Below, piece after piece: positions 21,853 through 32,900 of a stretch of DNA of 64,000 bases. A model generated the notes under the pieces. The model did no database searches, was not told the origin of the DNA, and worked only from the letters and a program-made list of their open reading frames with translations. The translations under genes and the position numbers were made by a program. This DNA is from Gambelia wislizenii (Eukaryota; Chordata; Lepidosauria; Squamata; Crotaphytidae): the NCBI GenBank assembly GCA_030847615.1, contig JAUMIR010000004.1, forward strand, positions 274,435,501-274,499,500, written 5' to 3'. Each line of letters starts with the position of its first letter. The first letter of the stretch is position 1.

Positions 21853-22164
21853 AAGTTAAAGTTACAAAGAGCACCTAAACACACTAAAAAAGTCCCAAGT
21901 AACTGGGGAGGGTCATAAAAAGTGCATCACCTACCTGGATGTCACAATCTCACCCAGAAGTGTTCTTGCTAGACTGGCCATTGACACTGCATTCACATGA
22001 GTATAATGACATGAAGTTTCAAATGCTGGGAATGCCAGCACAAAAGCACCATGGGGATCAATTGATGGCTTGAGCTGTCAATAAAAAAGAACTTTTTTTA
22101 ACAGGACATGATCATGAAAGGGCAACGTAATGTGCCTTACTTCCCCTGTCTGATAACGTCCTAA

Positions 22165-22875
22165 GTGAATAGTGGGATCAGAAAAGCATTTGGCAATGTT
22201 TCTGTTGCCAGATTCTAAACAATGACATCATTTGCTGAGACCAGGGGTCCTCTAGAGGCCTCAGCAGATGATGTCATTTTCCTGCCTTTGACTATAGAGA
22301 CATCACCAGATGGTTCCCCCACACTCTTCCCCTGTCACTAAATGGCTGTGGAGAGGGCACTCCTGCAACTAAAAGGTGGCTGCTGAAGGGGGTGAGTGGG
22401 GGAGATAGATCAGAGTTCCTCGTGTGGAACTCCTATGCTACATTTCTCTGATACAGAATCTCAACCACAAGTCCATGTTTCTGACTATCTCATTGCAGCC
22501 AATAGGATTTGCAACGCAGCTTTACAACTGAACTAAATAGCACTAATTTGTGGGGCAATGGTTTCAACACTGTAGCCTTAGAATTGTTTAACATTTTTGA
22601 TGAGATCATTCTGCCTTCTCCCCAAATGTTTCAACATTAAACAACAGAAAAATAAACTTATATTCCCTATTAATTTGTTAATGGGTCAAATTATAATCAC
22701 CGAATTTAACAACATCCATTGGGTTGCAGCAGCTTTGGAAAAAAGATGCTGCAGTAGATATTAATGCCTTTATCATTGAGCATCAGGGACATGCATGACT
22801 ATTCTTTGGATGTAACTGATGGTTATGTTGGTGTGTCTTGTGATTTAGACTCTGTTCTTTTTCTACCCAAATCAC
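22165..22875. other. Unassigned DNA
   Basis: I find no gene or repeat that I can name. A short inverted pair around 22215-22280 (gacatcatttgctgag / ctcagcagatgatgtc) forms a hairpin. Confidence 0.45.
22219..22275. repeat. Small hairpin
   Basis: GACATCATTTGCTGAG and CTCAGCAGATGATGTC are inverted with one mismatch around a short loop (accaggggtcctctagaggc). Confidence 0.75.
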
Positions 22876-22879
22876 AATT

Positions 22880-23307
22880 TATCGGAACCATTCACCTATT
22901 CACCTATCACCATGTACAGATGTGAGAGCTGGACAGTGAAGAAAGCTGATAGAAAGAAAATCAACTCATTTGAGATGTGGTGCTGGAAAAGAGTGCTGAG
23001 GATACTGCGGGCAGCCAAAAAGACAAATAAATGGGTCCTAGAACAGTTCAAGCCTGAACCTTCCTGGAAACCAAGATGACTAAATTGGGGCTGTTGTACT
23101 TCGACCATAACATGAGAAGGCATGACTCACTAGAAAAGATAATAATGCTAGAAAAGTTGGAGGGCAATAGAAAGAGAGGAAGGCCGCATACCAGATGGAT
23201 AGACCCAATCAAGGAGGCCATGGCCCTGAACCTGCAAGACCTGAGCAGAGCTGTTGAGGATAGGGTGTCTTGAGAGTGTCTCATTCATGGGGTTTCTATG
23301 AGTCAAA
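22880..23307 (+). mobile_element. RTE-BovB LINE 3' end, left part
   Basis: Reading the plus strand, the sequence codes the C-terminus of BovB ORF2: MYRCESWTVKKADRKKINSF (about 22911-22970), a W-rich segment, then MTKLGLLYFDHNMRRHDSLE in the frame 23076-23273, KRGRPHTRWIDPIKEA and an LQDLSRAVEDR segment. The final coding part (gtctcattcatggggtttctatgagtc) runs up to 23307. There an F2 element interrupts it; the tail resumes at 24821. A shift near 23060-23075 breaks the frame. Confidence 0.85.
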
Positions 23308-23529
23308 GGGATCATCTATATGAGCCCGAATAAACCAGATTGCTCCACAGTAGTAGCAATTCTCAGAAGCTGCAACTTGTCTTAACGGTTTTACAACACC
23401 CATAAACTTTGCATGCCCTCTAGTCAAGACAGTGGCCGCAAGTGAATTCCTTGTGTTTTTAAATGTGCTGATTTTTTTTAAAAAAACACCATTTTTAATG
23501 GTGCACACAAGCAATATTTCACATTTACC

Positions 23530-23562
23530 AAAAAAAAAAAAAAGAGAGAGAGAGAGAGAGAG
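23530..23562. repeat. Poly-A and (GA)n tract
   Basis: A run of A followed by GA dinucleotides within F2 copy c, at the place where other F2 copies have poly-T/poly-C tracts. Confidence 0.85.
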
Positions 23563-23769
23563 GGTGTGGGGGGGAAGATAATACAAATTGCCATTTTATT
23601 GCTTTAATGATCACTCACTAAGGTGAAAATCCAACATGACGGCAGTGGGCACTTGCTCTGTTAGCAAGCCCTGCCCCCATGCTCATGTGGCCAATCAGCT
23701 TGCACTTCCTCTCATATGGGAAAGTGCAGTGATACAAATGTGCATGTCTTAACAAGTGGGAATGTGCAC

Positions 23770-24632
23770 TGTGAAGCAGAAAGGATCTGCAAACCCCACT
23801 ATTTGGAGGATGAACTGAAGCACCTAAACTGGGTCTTACAGGCTAATGGTTACTCCAGATCAGACATCACAAGAGCAGCCACACCCAGAAAGAAACACAG
23901 GAATGAAGAAGAAATACAGCCACCCAAAGGGAAGGTATTTTTACTGTACATCAAAGGAGTCACAGACAGAATACGGAAACTGATGAGGAAACAACCTCCA
24001 AACAATCTACACACCAACCAGGAAAATCCAAGAAATGCTATGCTCAGCAAAGGAGAAAAGACACCCTCTCACAGCTGCAGGAGTTTACCGCATACCATGC
24101 AGCTGTGGAAAAGTTTACGTAAGGACCACTAAACGCAGTATGCAAACACGAATCAAGGAACATGAGAGACACTGCAGACAGGACCAGCCAGAAAAATCTT
24201 CAGTAGCAGAAAACATTATATACCAACCTGGACACAATACGCTATTTAAAAACACAGATATTCTGGACCATGACAACAACTATCATGTCAGAATGCACAG
24301 AGAAGCTATTGAAATCCAATAGCAGGGCGATTTCCAGCAGACAATAGGCCACTAATCCTCCTTACATATGTCCCCACAGGAGGGAATTCCCAGCAGTTAA
24401 TGGACCATTAGCCAAACAGACACTAATCCCCCTTGCATATAACCCCCCTGGAACTAGCAATTCAAATACACAAATGTACATATCCTCTCCAACAGGCACT
24501 CACAGTATATAAACCCACACACCCCTACCCAACCATCTCTGAAGATGCGAGCCATGGATGCAGGCGAAACGTCAGGAATAAACTCTTCTAGAACATGGCC
24601 TCACAGCCCAGAAAAAAACGACTGAAAACCTA
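23770..24632 (+). mobile_element. Penelope-like element fragment with GIY-YIG, within F2
   Basis: The copy starts just before ggaggatgaactgaagcacc (coding LEDELKHLNWVLQANGYS) and ends after the PLE tail (aacgactgaaaaccta). GGGAATGTGCAC at 23758-23769 and GGGAATGCAC at 24633-24642 flank it, which look like a decayed target duplication of about 10 bp. The coding frame is split between 23716-24132 (KKHRNEEEIQPPKGKVF) and 24035-24322 (GVYRIPCSCGKVYVRTTKRS). In the endonuclease domain the YIG glycine reads arginine (VYVRTT), so the catalytic fold is probably damaged. The tail after 24322 also has a small rearrangement. Confidence 0.85.
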
Positions 24633-24820
24633 GGGAATGCACATTCCATACTGAGCTTTTAAAAAACTCTGGGTAAAGCTGTGAAGGCTCTCCGGGAGTA
24701 GTTTTTTGGATGGGTTGCTTCCTCCCTACCGGATATGATGCATCGATGCAGGTTCCCATTAAGAGAGATCATATTCTCAGCAAATTCCATGAGGATTATT
24801 TTGACCATTTAGACAGGACC

Positions 24821-24868
24821 GAAGTCAAATCAAAGGCCATTAACCACAACAACAAATTTCATCTGTTC
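24821..24868 (+). mobile_element. BovB LINE tail, right part
   Basis: gaagtcaaatcaaaggccattaaccacaacaacaa continues the BovB 3' end interrupted at 23307. Compare the uninterrupted form at 29035-29088. Confidence 0.75.
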
Positions 24869-24984
24869 TTGTGATATACCTTTTTACTGCATAATCACTA
24901 CACATTTTGCCATTCTGCTGATGCACACCTCACACATCACCAAATCATCTAGTCTTCCTTGGGAGCTGGTATTTCAGAGAGACA

Positions 24985-25350
24985 AAATCATGAAATCATA
25001 GAGTTGGAAGGATCCCCAAGCGTCATATAATCCAACTCCATCTGTGCAGGAATCCATAGCTAAAGCACCTCTGGCAAATGACTATCCAACCTCTCTTTTA
25101 AAAAAAAACTCTAATGAATGATAGCAGACTATCTCATGAGGTAGTCTATTCCATTGTAAAACAATTCTTACTGACAGGAAGTTCTTTGAAATATTTAGGT
25201 AGAATCTCATTTCTAAAATCCATATCCTAGACTTTAATGCAACAGAAGATAAGGTTGCTACATCTTCTACATAACACCCCTTCAGATATTTAGAGATGGC
25301 TATCACATCACCTCTCTGCCTTCCCTTCTCCAAGTGAAACATGGAGCCCC
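24985..25350 (-). mobile_element. Old CR1 LINE 3' fragment
   Basis: The minus strand reads a decayed CR1 ORF2 end in frame 25082-25342 (HLEKGRQRGDVIAISKYLKG, RNFLSVR-like SKNFLSVR, WNRLPHEIV). The 3' UTR follows with a degenerate tail (aatcatgaaatcatagagttggaag at 24985-25010). It differs clearly from the younger CR1 copies here and belongs to an older subfamily. Confidence 0.85.
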
Positions 25351-26379
25351 TTTTCCAGTCTGAGCATCTGAATAGGTTTACAGTCCCATGACCAGATAGA
25401 TTCTACTCAGAATCTGTCTACCCATGTAATTCTGAATTCAACAGCGAAAACTCCATTGACCTCAATAAAGTCAGGAAGTGGGGTTTTTTTAACTTCATGT
25501 GCTGAAACTACTACAATAAATTACAACTAATTTAATTGGTTTAATTTTATGGACATTACAAACTAAATAAATCCCAGGTGTCCTGTAGTTTTTGAGTCAA
25601 TGCCTGAAAACATCTGGGGCCAAATTGCAAGGCACAATAAACGCTCCTGCCTTGAGGCAGATGTGGCCATGTTTTTTGCTCTTTGTTTACATTACTTCAG
25701 AAGGGACACAAATATCTGAGATCATATATAAGAGCTGTTAAATTGGCTGGGGTCTTCCTGGTGGATTTAAAGTTGCAGATTGTATGGCTAATCTTATTAA
25801 GCATGTCCTTTTAATGCAAGTAAGTATCAAGTAATGAAAGTTAAATGAACAGAGCTTATAGCTGACTGGTTACAATTTAGAGCTGTAAGGGTTGGACCAC
25901 AACAGCAACAGCAAATTACCAGTTGCAATTCATTGTATGTTAGCAAACAGTGCAGGCTGCCAGCACACAAAAAGGCAGACTTGAAATTCTATAGCAAGTT
26001 CAACTACAGTAAAATATTGCATGTCCTTGGAATGCATCCTGGTATTTGGCTGGCGGCAGCAGTTGCATCACTTATGCTGGAATCAATGGGAGTATTTCAG
26101 ACTAAGTATGAATTTGCAGCTTATGCAGAATGGCAAATTATATCATGTTCTTTTATCCTGTCACTAAAAGATAAATGGAAGTGGTTCTTCACATAACACA
26201 TTGCTAAACTATGGAATTCTATGACTGTAAAACTAACATGATGGCTGCCACGTTGGACACCTTTAACGGGGGGCTGCATAAATTGGTGAATGATGGGGCT
26301 ATTAGTAGCTCCTAGTCATGATGGATGCATGCTCCCAATATGAAGGACAATATGCCTCTGTAAGGCATATTCTGTAAGA
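25351..26379. other. Unassigned DNA
   Basis: I see no named repeat. The 87-codon frame 25933-26196 has no recognisable domain and no exon context. Confidence 0.4.
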
Positions 26380-26612
26380 GTGTGGTATAGTGGTTTGAGT
26401 GTTGGACTAAGACCCAGGAGACCAGGGTTCACATCCCTGTTCAGCCATGGAAACCCACTGGGTGACCTTGGGTAAGTCACACTCTCTCATCCTTAGAGGC
26501 AGGCAGAGGCAAACCCCCTATGAACATGTCTTACCAATGAAACCCCATGATATGTTTGCCTTAGGTTCATCATAAGTCAGAAATGACTTGAAGACACACG
26601 ACAACAGTATGC
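26380..26612 (+). mobile_element. Sauria-type tRNA-derived SINE
   Basis: The head has an A-box-like tatagtggtttgag (about 26385) and a B box GGTTCACATCC at 26426-26436. The body (ggaaacccactgggtgacctt) and the tail (cagaaatgacttgaagacac acgacaaca) follow. The tail matches the BovB-like 3' end, consistent with mobilisation by BovB. It is the most intact SINE of this type in the window. Confidence 0.9.
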
Positions 26613-28627
26613 CCCTGTATATCAGTTGCTGGGGATTATCAACAACAGGCTGCTATCACAATCATATGCTGCTTGTGAGCTTTCCTAGGCTTTTTGTTGC
26701 CACTGTGGGAACACAAGGCTAGACTAGATGGGTCTTTGGTCTGATCCAGCAGGGGTCTTTTGTTCTTTTGTTACCTCCTACCTCCTAGACTACTATATTC
26801 CAAAGGATGTTGAATGGCTGTACTTTAAACCTGATCATACTTTCTGCTTTATGGAGGCAACAGATTGTAAAATCTATCTCACCTCTATCCCACACCATTG
26901 GCTATGGAGGATGGAGTTGGTGGGAATTGCAGTTCAACATCTCAAAGGCAAACAGGTTTCCCATGCCTGTTTTATGTGATAGATGAAAATTGTATTAGTT
27001 TCTCAAGGTATTAGCAGTATTTAATTTTTAAGTGCCAGATTTTAGAGTCCTGAGGGTTTGGGGTTTTTTTAGATGGTTGTGTTGGTTTCTAGATGTGATA
27101 CTAATTTTTAGTACATTTATCTAGGTTGATTTAATCTGGTTGCATTATCCTAATCCCTTTCACACAACAGATTTTCAAATTAGGATTTCTCTGTATCTCA
27201 ATATTTAGCAGAATGTTGGTAATAACATCAATGGCAGCTTTCTTTGATTGAAAGGGAATTTAAATCCAAACTCTTAAAAGTGGGGGGGGGCTTTTGTAAT
27301 TTATCTGATTGACTTCCACTTAATATGAATTTTATTTTTAAAAAAAATTGAATTCAGTATTTTACCCACATTTACATACTAAACTCTCATTTTAAATCTA
27401 CAGTTAAGATGCTTATCATGTCAGAGCTGATCCTAAATTAGAGACAGAGGACCAGAAGATTAAACATATTTCAGATGAATTTAAAATATTTAATGGGATA
27501 CTGTCATGTATATTCTGTTAATTTGTGATATTATGTGAAATTGCAATTCTAAATTGCTTTATGAATACAAATTAACAAAAACGTTCATTCTGTCTGAACC
27601 ACTTGGTTCAGTGCATTGGTCTATATAGCTACAAAATAATCCATTGGTGTGCCTTTGTGACTGGCAATTTCATTTTACATTTATTTAAAACAAATCAGGA
27701 AAAAAGAATACCTTATTTGAACAGATATGGACCTTCTACTGAACCTAAGGATGTAAGCATTGACTTTTTCAAGATACTATCTCAATATAACTTGGAAATC
27801 AACTGCTAAGGACAATAGTTCTTCCAGACATCCTATCAAACAATTTTGAATGGAAATGAGAAACTCTGCGGTGATGACTGATGCATCCAAGTCTTCTTCC
27901 TGACCCTTTCACTGAACTCAAGGCAAAATGAAGAAGGAAACATATGTCAAAAAGATGGCATTTGGCTTTTCATTAAACTGTAATCTCAAAGAAAGTAAGT
28001 TCCTGGTGCTTAGATAAAAGCCTGTACTATAATAGTAATTCTTCTATATTTCAGTGGTAGGCTTCTGAACCCAGGAACTCAACCAACCAATACACAAATA
28101 TAAAAACATGTGCATAGATAGTGGTTAAACAGACTGGTGGGAGTGCCAATCATCTGTAGAGATAAGGAAAGAGATTCAGGGTTAAGTCACAGCTAGACTG
28201 AATCCTGCTCCTCTTTTCAAAGTGCACTAAAGCTGACCTGCTGGTGTGGGATGGGTCCAGATGCCATTGCTTGTTGCAGAGTTTTGTAACTCTCCTTTTG
28301 ACAATTCAGTAAGGAAAACTGAACATTGAAGTCTTTTTGCACATCAATTGCTCTGGCTGGACCAGGTCCACAACTCATACCGTGTGATTCCTATGGATTC
28401 CACAGTGCACAATTCTACCCATTTCCAACATGCACACCTTAGTTAGTTAGAAGGTTGGGAAACTTGACACAAAAGGTTTGTTAGAGCCATAAGCATTTTA
28501 TCTTAAGTACACAACAAAGTCGGGAACCTGTTTTTCCCTACTGAGTGTGTTACTTCCAGGGAGTCACAGATTGGCTGGGGGCTGAGGTAAAGCCAATAGT
28601 AGATGGGAGAGAGCCAAAATGTATTGG
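26613..28627. other. Unassigned AT-rich DNA
   Basis: No gene is supported. A scrap at 26890-26970 (attgcagttcaacatctcaaagg) resembles common small non-autonomous repeats. Otherwise nothing is recognised. Confidence 0.4.
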
Positions 28628-29088
28628 GAAGGGCAGCTATGAAAGAACTGGATAAGATCCTAAAATACAATGATATAAAACTGAGCACTAAAGTCAGGAT
28701 CATTTAAACCATTGTGTTTCCCATCATCATGTATGGATGTGAAAGCTGTACAACGAAGAAAGCTGGTAGGAAGAAAAACAACTCATTTGAGATGTGGTGT
28801 TGGAGAAGAGTGCTGAGGATCCTGTAGATGGCCAAAAAGACAAACAAATGGGTCTCAGAACAGATCAAGTCTGAACTCTCATTAGAAGGCAAGATGACTA
28901 AATTGAGGCTGTTGTACTTTGGACACACCATGAGAAGGAACAGCTCACTAGAAAAGTCAATAATGCTAGGAAAGGTGGAGGAAAAAAGAAAGAGAAGACC
29001 AAACACTTGGAGATGTCTCATCCATGGGGTTGCCATGAGTCGAAGCCAACTTGAGGCAGTTAACAACAACAACAACAACAACAACATG
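28628..29088 (+). mobile_element. RTE-BovB LINE 3' fragment
   Basis: The 5'-truncated copy begins gggcagctatgaaagaactgg and ends in (AAC)n at 29068-29086. It codes the BovB ORF2 C-terminus: MYGCESC-type context at 28731, then in frame 28828-29280 WVSEQIKSELSLEGKMTK, LRLLYFGHTMRRNSSLEKS and KVEEKRKRR. Part of the terminal region is deleted, so the coding part jumps from KRRPNTWR to the final cysteine/histidine-type end (LIHGVAMSRSQLEAV). Residues beyond about 85 of that frame are not LINE. Confidence 0.9.
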
Positions 29089-31253
29089 AGCAGGATTACT
29101 CCTTTTTTTCTCTCTTCCTGTGCTTTCCTTCACCATTTTCTCTTCCTCCTGTCCAGCAGACTACTAGGAAACAAATCCTTCTTGTCTAAGAGCTTAACCA
29201 ATCAATTGCTCAGAACATCTGAAATTAGGCCACAGATTGCCCTTGGCCATTACTCCATCCTTTATCTTCTTCAGCTCTGATCCTGAGAATGAAAGACAGG
29301 GGCTGTTGAATATGGGGAAGACTCTGCTAAAAGCCTCTGCTTGCTCTTCACCCACTGATCTACCCTGTGCATAGTTACTCAGGCTTTAAATCCTATAGTG
29401 TTCAATGGGGCTTACTCCCAGGTAAGTTTGACTGAGTTGCAACCTGAGGCCACCATTGTATGGGCTGGCATAATTATACCAGTGTAGGTGGTAGCAAAGG
29501 CACTGGATCAGTGGCAGGGTAAAAGGGTTGTATCACTGCAAGGATATGAAGTAGCACTGAAAGTCATCCCTTTCAGAAGGAAAGTTGCCTTTCTAGTCCC
29601 TGAGAACATCAGGAGCCAGCAGAGTGGCTTTCTCTGGTGACAGAGATGGTTTCCTCTGCCATCCCCCTTAATGCTGCTACACGCTGCCCCAAAAAGTGCC
29701 TGAGGCTGGTGTAACAAACTGTTATGCCAAGAAAAGCCATCAGTAGGATTCTGGCCTATGAGTACATTTTTGGGGAACCTCACCTCACAAGGGAGTATGC
29801 CAATTGGTTAAACCAATTCTGTGCTCTTACACCCTTTTCCAATTGAAAACAGGGTCTCAAGTTCAAAAATACAAGTATTTCCACAAGTGGCTAAAACCTT
29901 CTAGGTATGGATACAGTGTACTCCATAGAAAAGCAGCCACCTTTTCAAAAAAAAAAAAAAATCAGCTCATTGATGTCTGAACGGCATGTCAAAGAAGATA
30001 TTTCACAGCAAAGTTTGCAAAACAATTCCTGAAATCCAAAACAAAGTATTTATTTATTTTCAGCCTGAATGATGGCCAGTGAGCAAGGCCGGCAGACTGC
30101 ATTCAGGTTGTTGTAAATGAATATTGAAACATCCGTTGTACTGTTTTTGTATGCTGCTTTCTAAAGGATCTAAAGGGTGTTTTGTTTTGTTTTTTGTTTT
30201 GTTTTTCTTTGTACCTGAATCATACATTAGGTCTGGAAACATACAGACATTGAAAAGCATGAAGTCCAAATTACAGCAATAGAGCTGTAGCTGCCATAAA
30301 AAGGGGCATCATTTTTTTAATATAGATTTTTGAAATGATGGAAAACGCTGCTATCATTTCTGGCTTCCTTTCAGAATGGACACTTATTTATAAACGAATG
30401 GCTCTGTAATAACCCAGTGGCACCTTCATAAATCTCTGCAATGTATAGCAGTCTGTAACACATCTGATGAGAAATGTGTTTACTCTTTCAGGATTAAAAA
30501 TAGAAAAACACAATAGAATAAGTTCATTGGAAGGTTCAGGTGGCCACTTAGTATATAATAGAATCAGGAAATGAAAGTGCCCTGTGGCACAGGAAAAGAA
30601 ACACCACAAGTACACTTTTTCAGAGGACACAACAAGCCATCTTATTGTGCTTTCTCAATGGCCAGCATTAAAACAAAAAAAAATTAATGGTACTTCCCTG
30701 CAATTGGCTAAATATTTATACAAATCTTCCACTTGTTATTTCTTCATTAGCAAGATTTCCTCTACTGTTTGGCGCAATATGTGAGTAACTGGAAATGTTA
30801 GACGCACTTGAGTTGAATCAACTGGGGATATCAAGACACATAAGCAAATGGATGCACACTGGTAAGAAATAATGGAAGCACACTAGTGAGAAATAATAGA
30901 CCAATACAAAAGGTTCCTTCCCCATAGGGCAATATTGCTATTTTTACTAATATTGAGAGATCTGGATTTTATTCCTTACATCACAAGAATAAAATTGTGC
31001 AGGTGTTTTATCTTGACCTACCATAATTTGGCATATAGTCAGACAAATAAACACTGTTGTGACATTAATTTCTACGATAAATAAAATGGAAGAATGGCAA
31101 CACTCTAATACCCTTGTCTAGAGGTACTCTGGATCTTTTCACACCCAACATCCAATGCATGCTTGAAGGTCCAACATGCCCAAAACTTTGTTAATTGGAG
31201 GGTCAGATAACAGCTTTGTCAATTCGAGATGGATAAATTTGATTGTCAGAAAG
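29089..31253. other. Unassigned DNA
   Basis: No supported gene or named repeat. Open frames reach 91 codons with no domain. Poly-A at about 29947-29961 and a TTTTG run near 30180-30205 are simple sequence. Confidence 0.4.
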
Positions 31254-31436
31254 CCAGTGGGGTGTAGTGATTTTAGAGTTGGACTGAGACTCTGGGTTCA
31301 AATACCCATTTAACTTTGGAAACCCACTGATTGACCTTGGACAAGTCACATTCTCTCAGCCTTAGAAGGCAAGAGCAAGCCTCCTCTGAATAAACTTTCC
31401 CAAGAAAACCCTATGATAGGATCACCATAGGTCTGA
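31254..31436 (+). mobile_element. Sauria-type SINE, left part
   Basis: ccagtggggtgtagtgatttt (A-box side), GGTTCAAATACCC (B box, about 31293) and ggaaacccactgattgaccttgg are followed by the body up to catag gtctga. The remaining tail lies beyond an inserted element and resumes at 32263 (gagttgacctgaaggcactt aacagcaacaa). Confidence 0.85.
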
Positions 31437-32262
31437 GGCCTCATCTACACCGGGGGTAAAAATCCAGGTGAAATTTAATCTACTTTGGCCCAGAGTTGTG
31501 GTACATGAAATTTGGACTACTTTCACCTGCATTTAAGTGCCACACCTTACCTAGCTAAGCCCAAATGTGCATCGCTCTTCAGCGAGCTTTTTTACATAAT
31601 AATTCATTAGCATTTTTAACTCCAGTGAAGGTGTGGGCCTGCCACCAGTCAGGCATCTGCACAGTGTCACCATCACTTGTGTGTGCCAGAAGGCTAATGG
31701 GGTTCTACCTTCTCAGTGCACAATTGCTCTCTCTGAGGTCAGAACAGGTGGCCAACTCATAATGGTGAAGCTAACCACTACTTCTAACTACAGAGCAGGT
31801 GATTGTGCACCAGGAAAGCAGAATCCTGGTGCTTGTCCTCTCTATGAGGTCAGAACAGGTGTCCTGCCTCTCAATACTGGGGCTAGCCACTTGTTTTGAT
31901 CTCAGACCAGGCAATTGCTGGGAAAGCAGAGCCCTGCTGCTAGTTGCTCTCTATGAAGTCAAAACAGGTGGCCAGCCTCAGAGAAAGTGACTAGTGCCAG
32001 AGCTCTGCCATCAGTATGAGGAAGTGGCACTGAGGAGTGGGGGAAATGATGGCACCTCAGGCAGTGCTTGTACTTCTTCCCCACCCCCTGAAACCAGGGT
32101 GGATGCATTGTTCACACTAACAGTTTTCTCCAGAGTGTCAAGCAAACTCTGGAGAAAATTGAGTTTCTAAAAGCTAGATTAAGGTGGTATTCCCAGAGTT
32201 TGATGCAGATAGGGCCAGATTTGGGGGGAGTTTGTTTTTTTTTCAATAGTGTAAACAAGCCC
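31437..32262. mobile_element. F3 TIR element inserted in a SINE
   Basis: The 826-bp insert has ends GGCCTCATCTACAC and GTGTAAACAAGCCC, imperfect inverted repeats. The SINE reads through as gtc-TGA on the left and AGA-GTTGACC on the right, so a 3-bp duplication with one mismatch is likely. The interior has an inverted pair ttttctccagagtgtcaagc / aaactctggagaaaatt (about 32124-32161) and three loosely repeated phrases (tctatgaggtcagaacaggt near 31730, 31840 and 31952). No transposase is seen. It resembles F2 in end structure but not in interior. Confidence 0.7.
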
Positions 32263-32300
32263 AGAGTTGACCTGAAGGCACTTAACAGCAACAAAATCTG
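32263..32300 (+). mobile_element. Sauria-type SINE, right part
   Basis: agagttgacctgaaggcacttaacagcaaca is the SINE tail, continuing the copy interrupted at 31436. Confidence 0.85.
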
Positions 32301-32499
32301 GCAGTTGTTTCCTCTAACAATTTCCTATAATGCTTGCATTTTTTTTCCAAGCACATGTTCATTCTGTGCCATTTCTACATCACTTTGAAATTTTCAAAGT
32401 CTGCATGAAAATGTGCATGCCCATACTCCCACATAAAAAATCATATGCATTTTGTACTCATTTTCCAAAGAGAGAGAGAGAGATGATTTTGTATTTGTT

Positions 32500-32900
32500 A
32501 GAATTTAAGATAGTTTACAAAAATTAGAAGATACAGTAAAAAAAAACATAAGTAAAATCATACAAAAAGTTATTGTTAACCATAGAATTAAAACAATTTA
32601 AAACTAAGTCTTCACTTGCCAATAGATCAACAACATGCAGGAAGCTAGTTGAGACTCCCTAGGAGAAAAATGCCAGATCCTGGGTTCAGCTACTGAGAAG
32701 ACGAGTTCCTGCATTCCCACCAGACATGCTTGGAAGGGCAGTGAGATGGAGAGAAGCATCTCTCTTGAAGATCTCAAATCCTGGTCAGGTTCCTATTAGG
32801 GGACTACAGTCCTTCAGACATCCTCAACCTAAGGTGTATAGGGCTTTATAAGTCATAAGTCATTTTAAGTTGTGCCCAGAAACAGACCAGGTAAGCAACA
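32500..32900 (+). repeat. Unclassified interspersed repeat, copy 2
   Basis: The A-rich left part (agatagtttacaaaaatt..aacaatttaaaac) is followed by gggttcagctactgagaagacg, aagatctcaaatcctgg and gtatagggctttataagtca. The order matches the repeat at 8735-9090. It looks LINE-derived, but I cannot place it. Confidence 0.45.

Larger units (their letters stand above)
20732..22161 (-). mobile_element. F1 family element, copy C, carrying CR1 and SINE insertions
   Basis: The left end GGACTTTATCATACC and right end TCTGATAACGTCC form inverted F1 termini, flanked by TTA and TAA. Between them the non-inserted parts match copy I in reverse (cccacctaaacaccgtg; tggcatagctttgcc; gcacctaaacacactaaaaa; cacctacctggatgtcacaatctcacccag). 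About 710 bp of CR1 and about 210 bp of SINE are inserted, leaving roughly 510 bp of F1. Confidence 0.75.
23308..24820 (+). mobile_element. F2 family element, copy c, inserted in BovB and carrying a PLE
   Basis: The ends GGGATCATCTATATGAG and CATTTAGACAGGACC are F2-type inverted termini. The flank is AAA on the left and GAA on the right, consistent with a 3-bp GAA duplication in which a CpG has decayed (BovB reads GTCGAAGTC at this point). Interior blocks match copy a: gtgaattccttgtgttttta, cttgctctgttagcaagccctgcccc, ggccaatcagctt. The PLE at 23770-24632 interrupts it. Confidence 0.8.
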
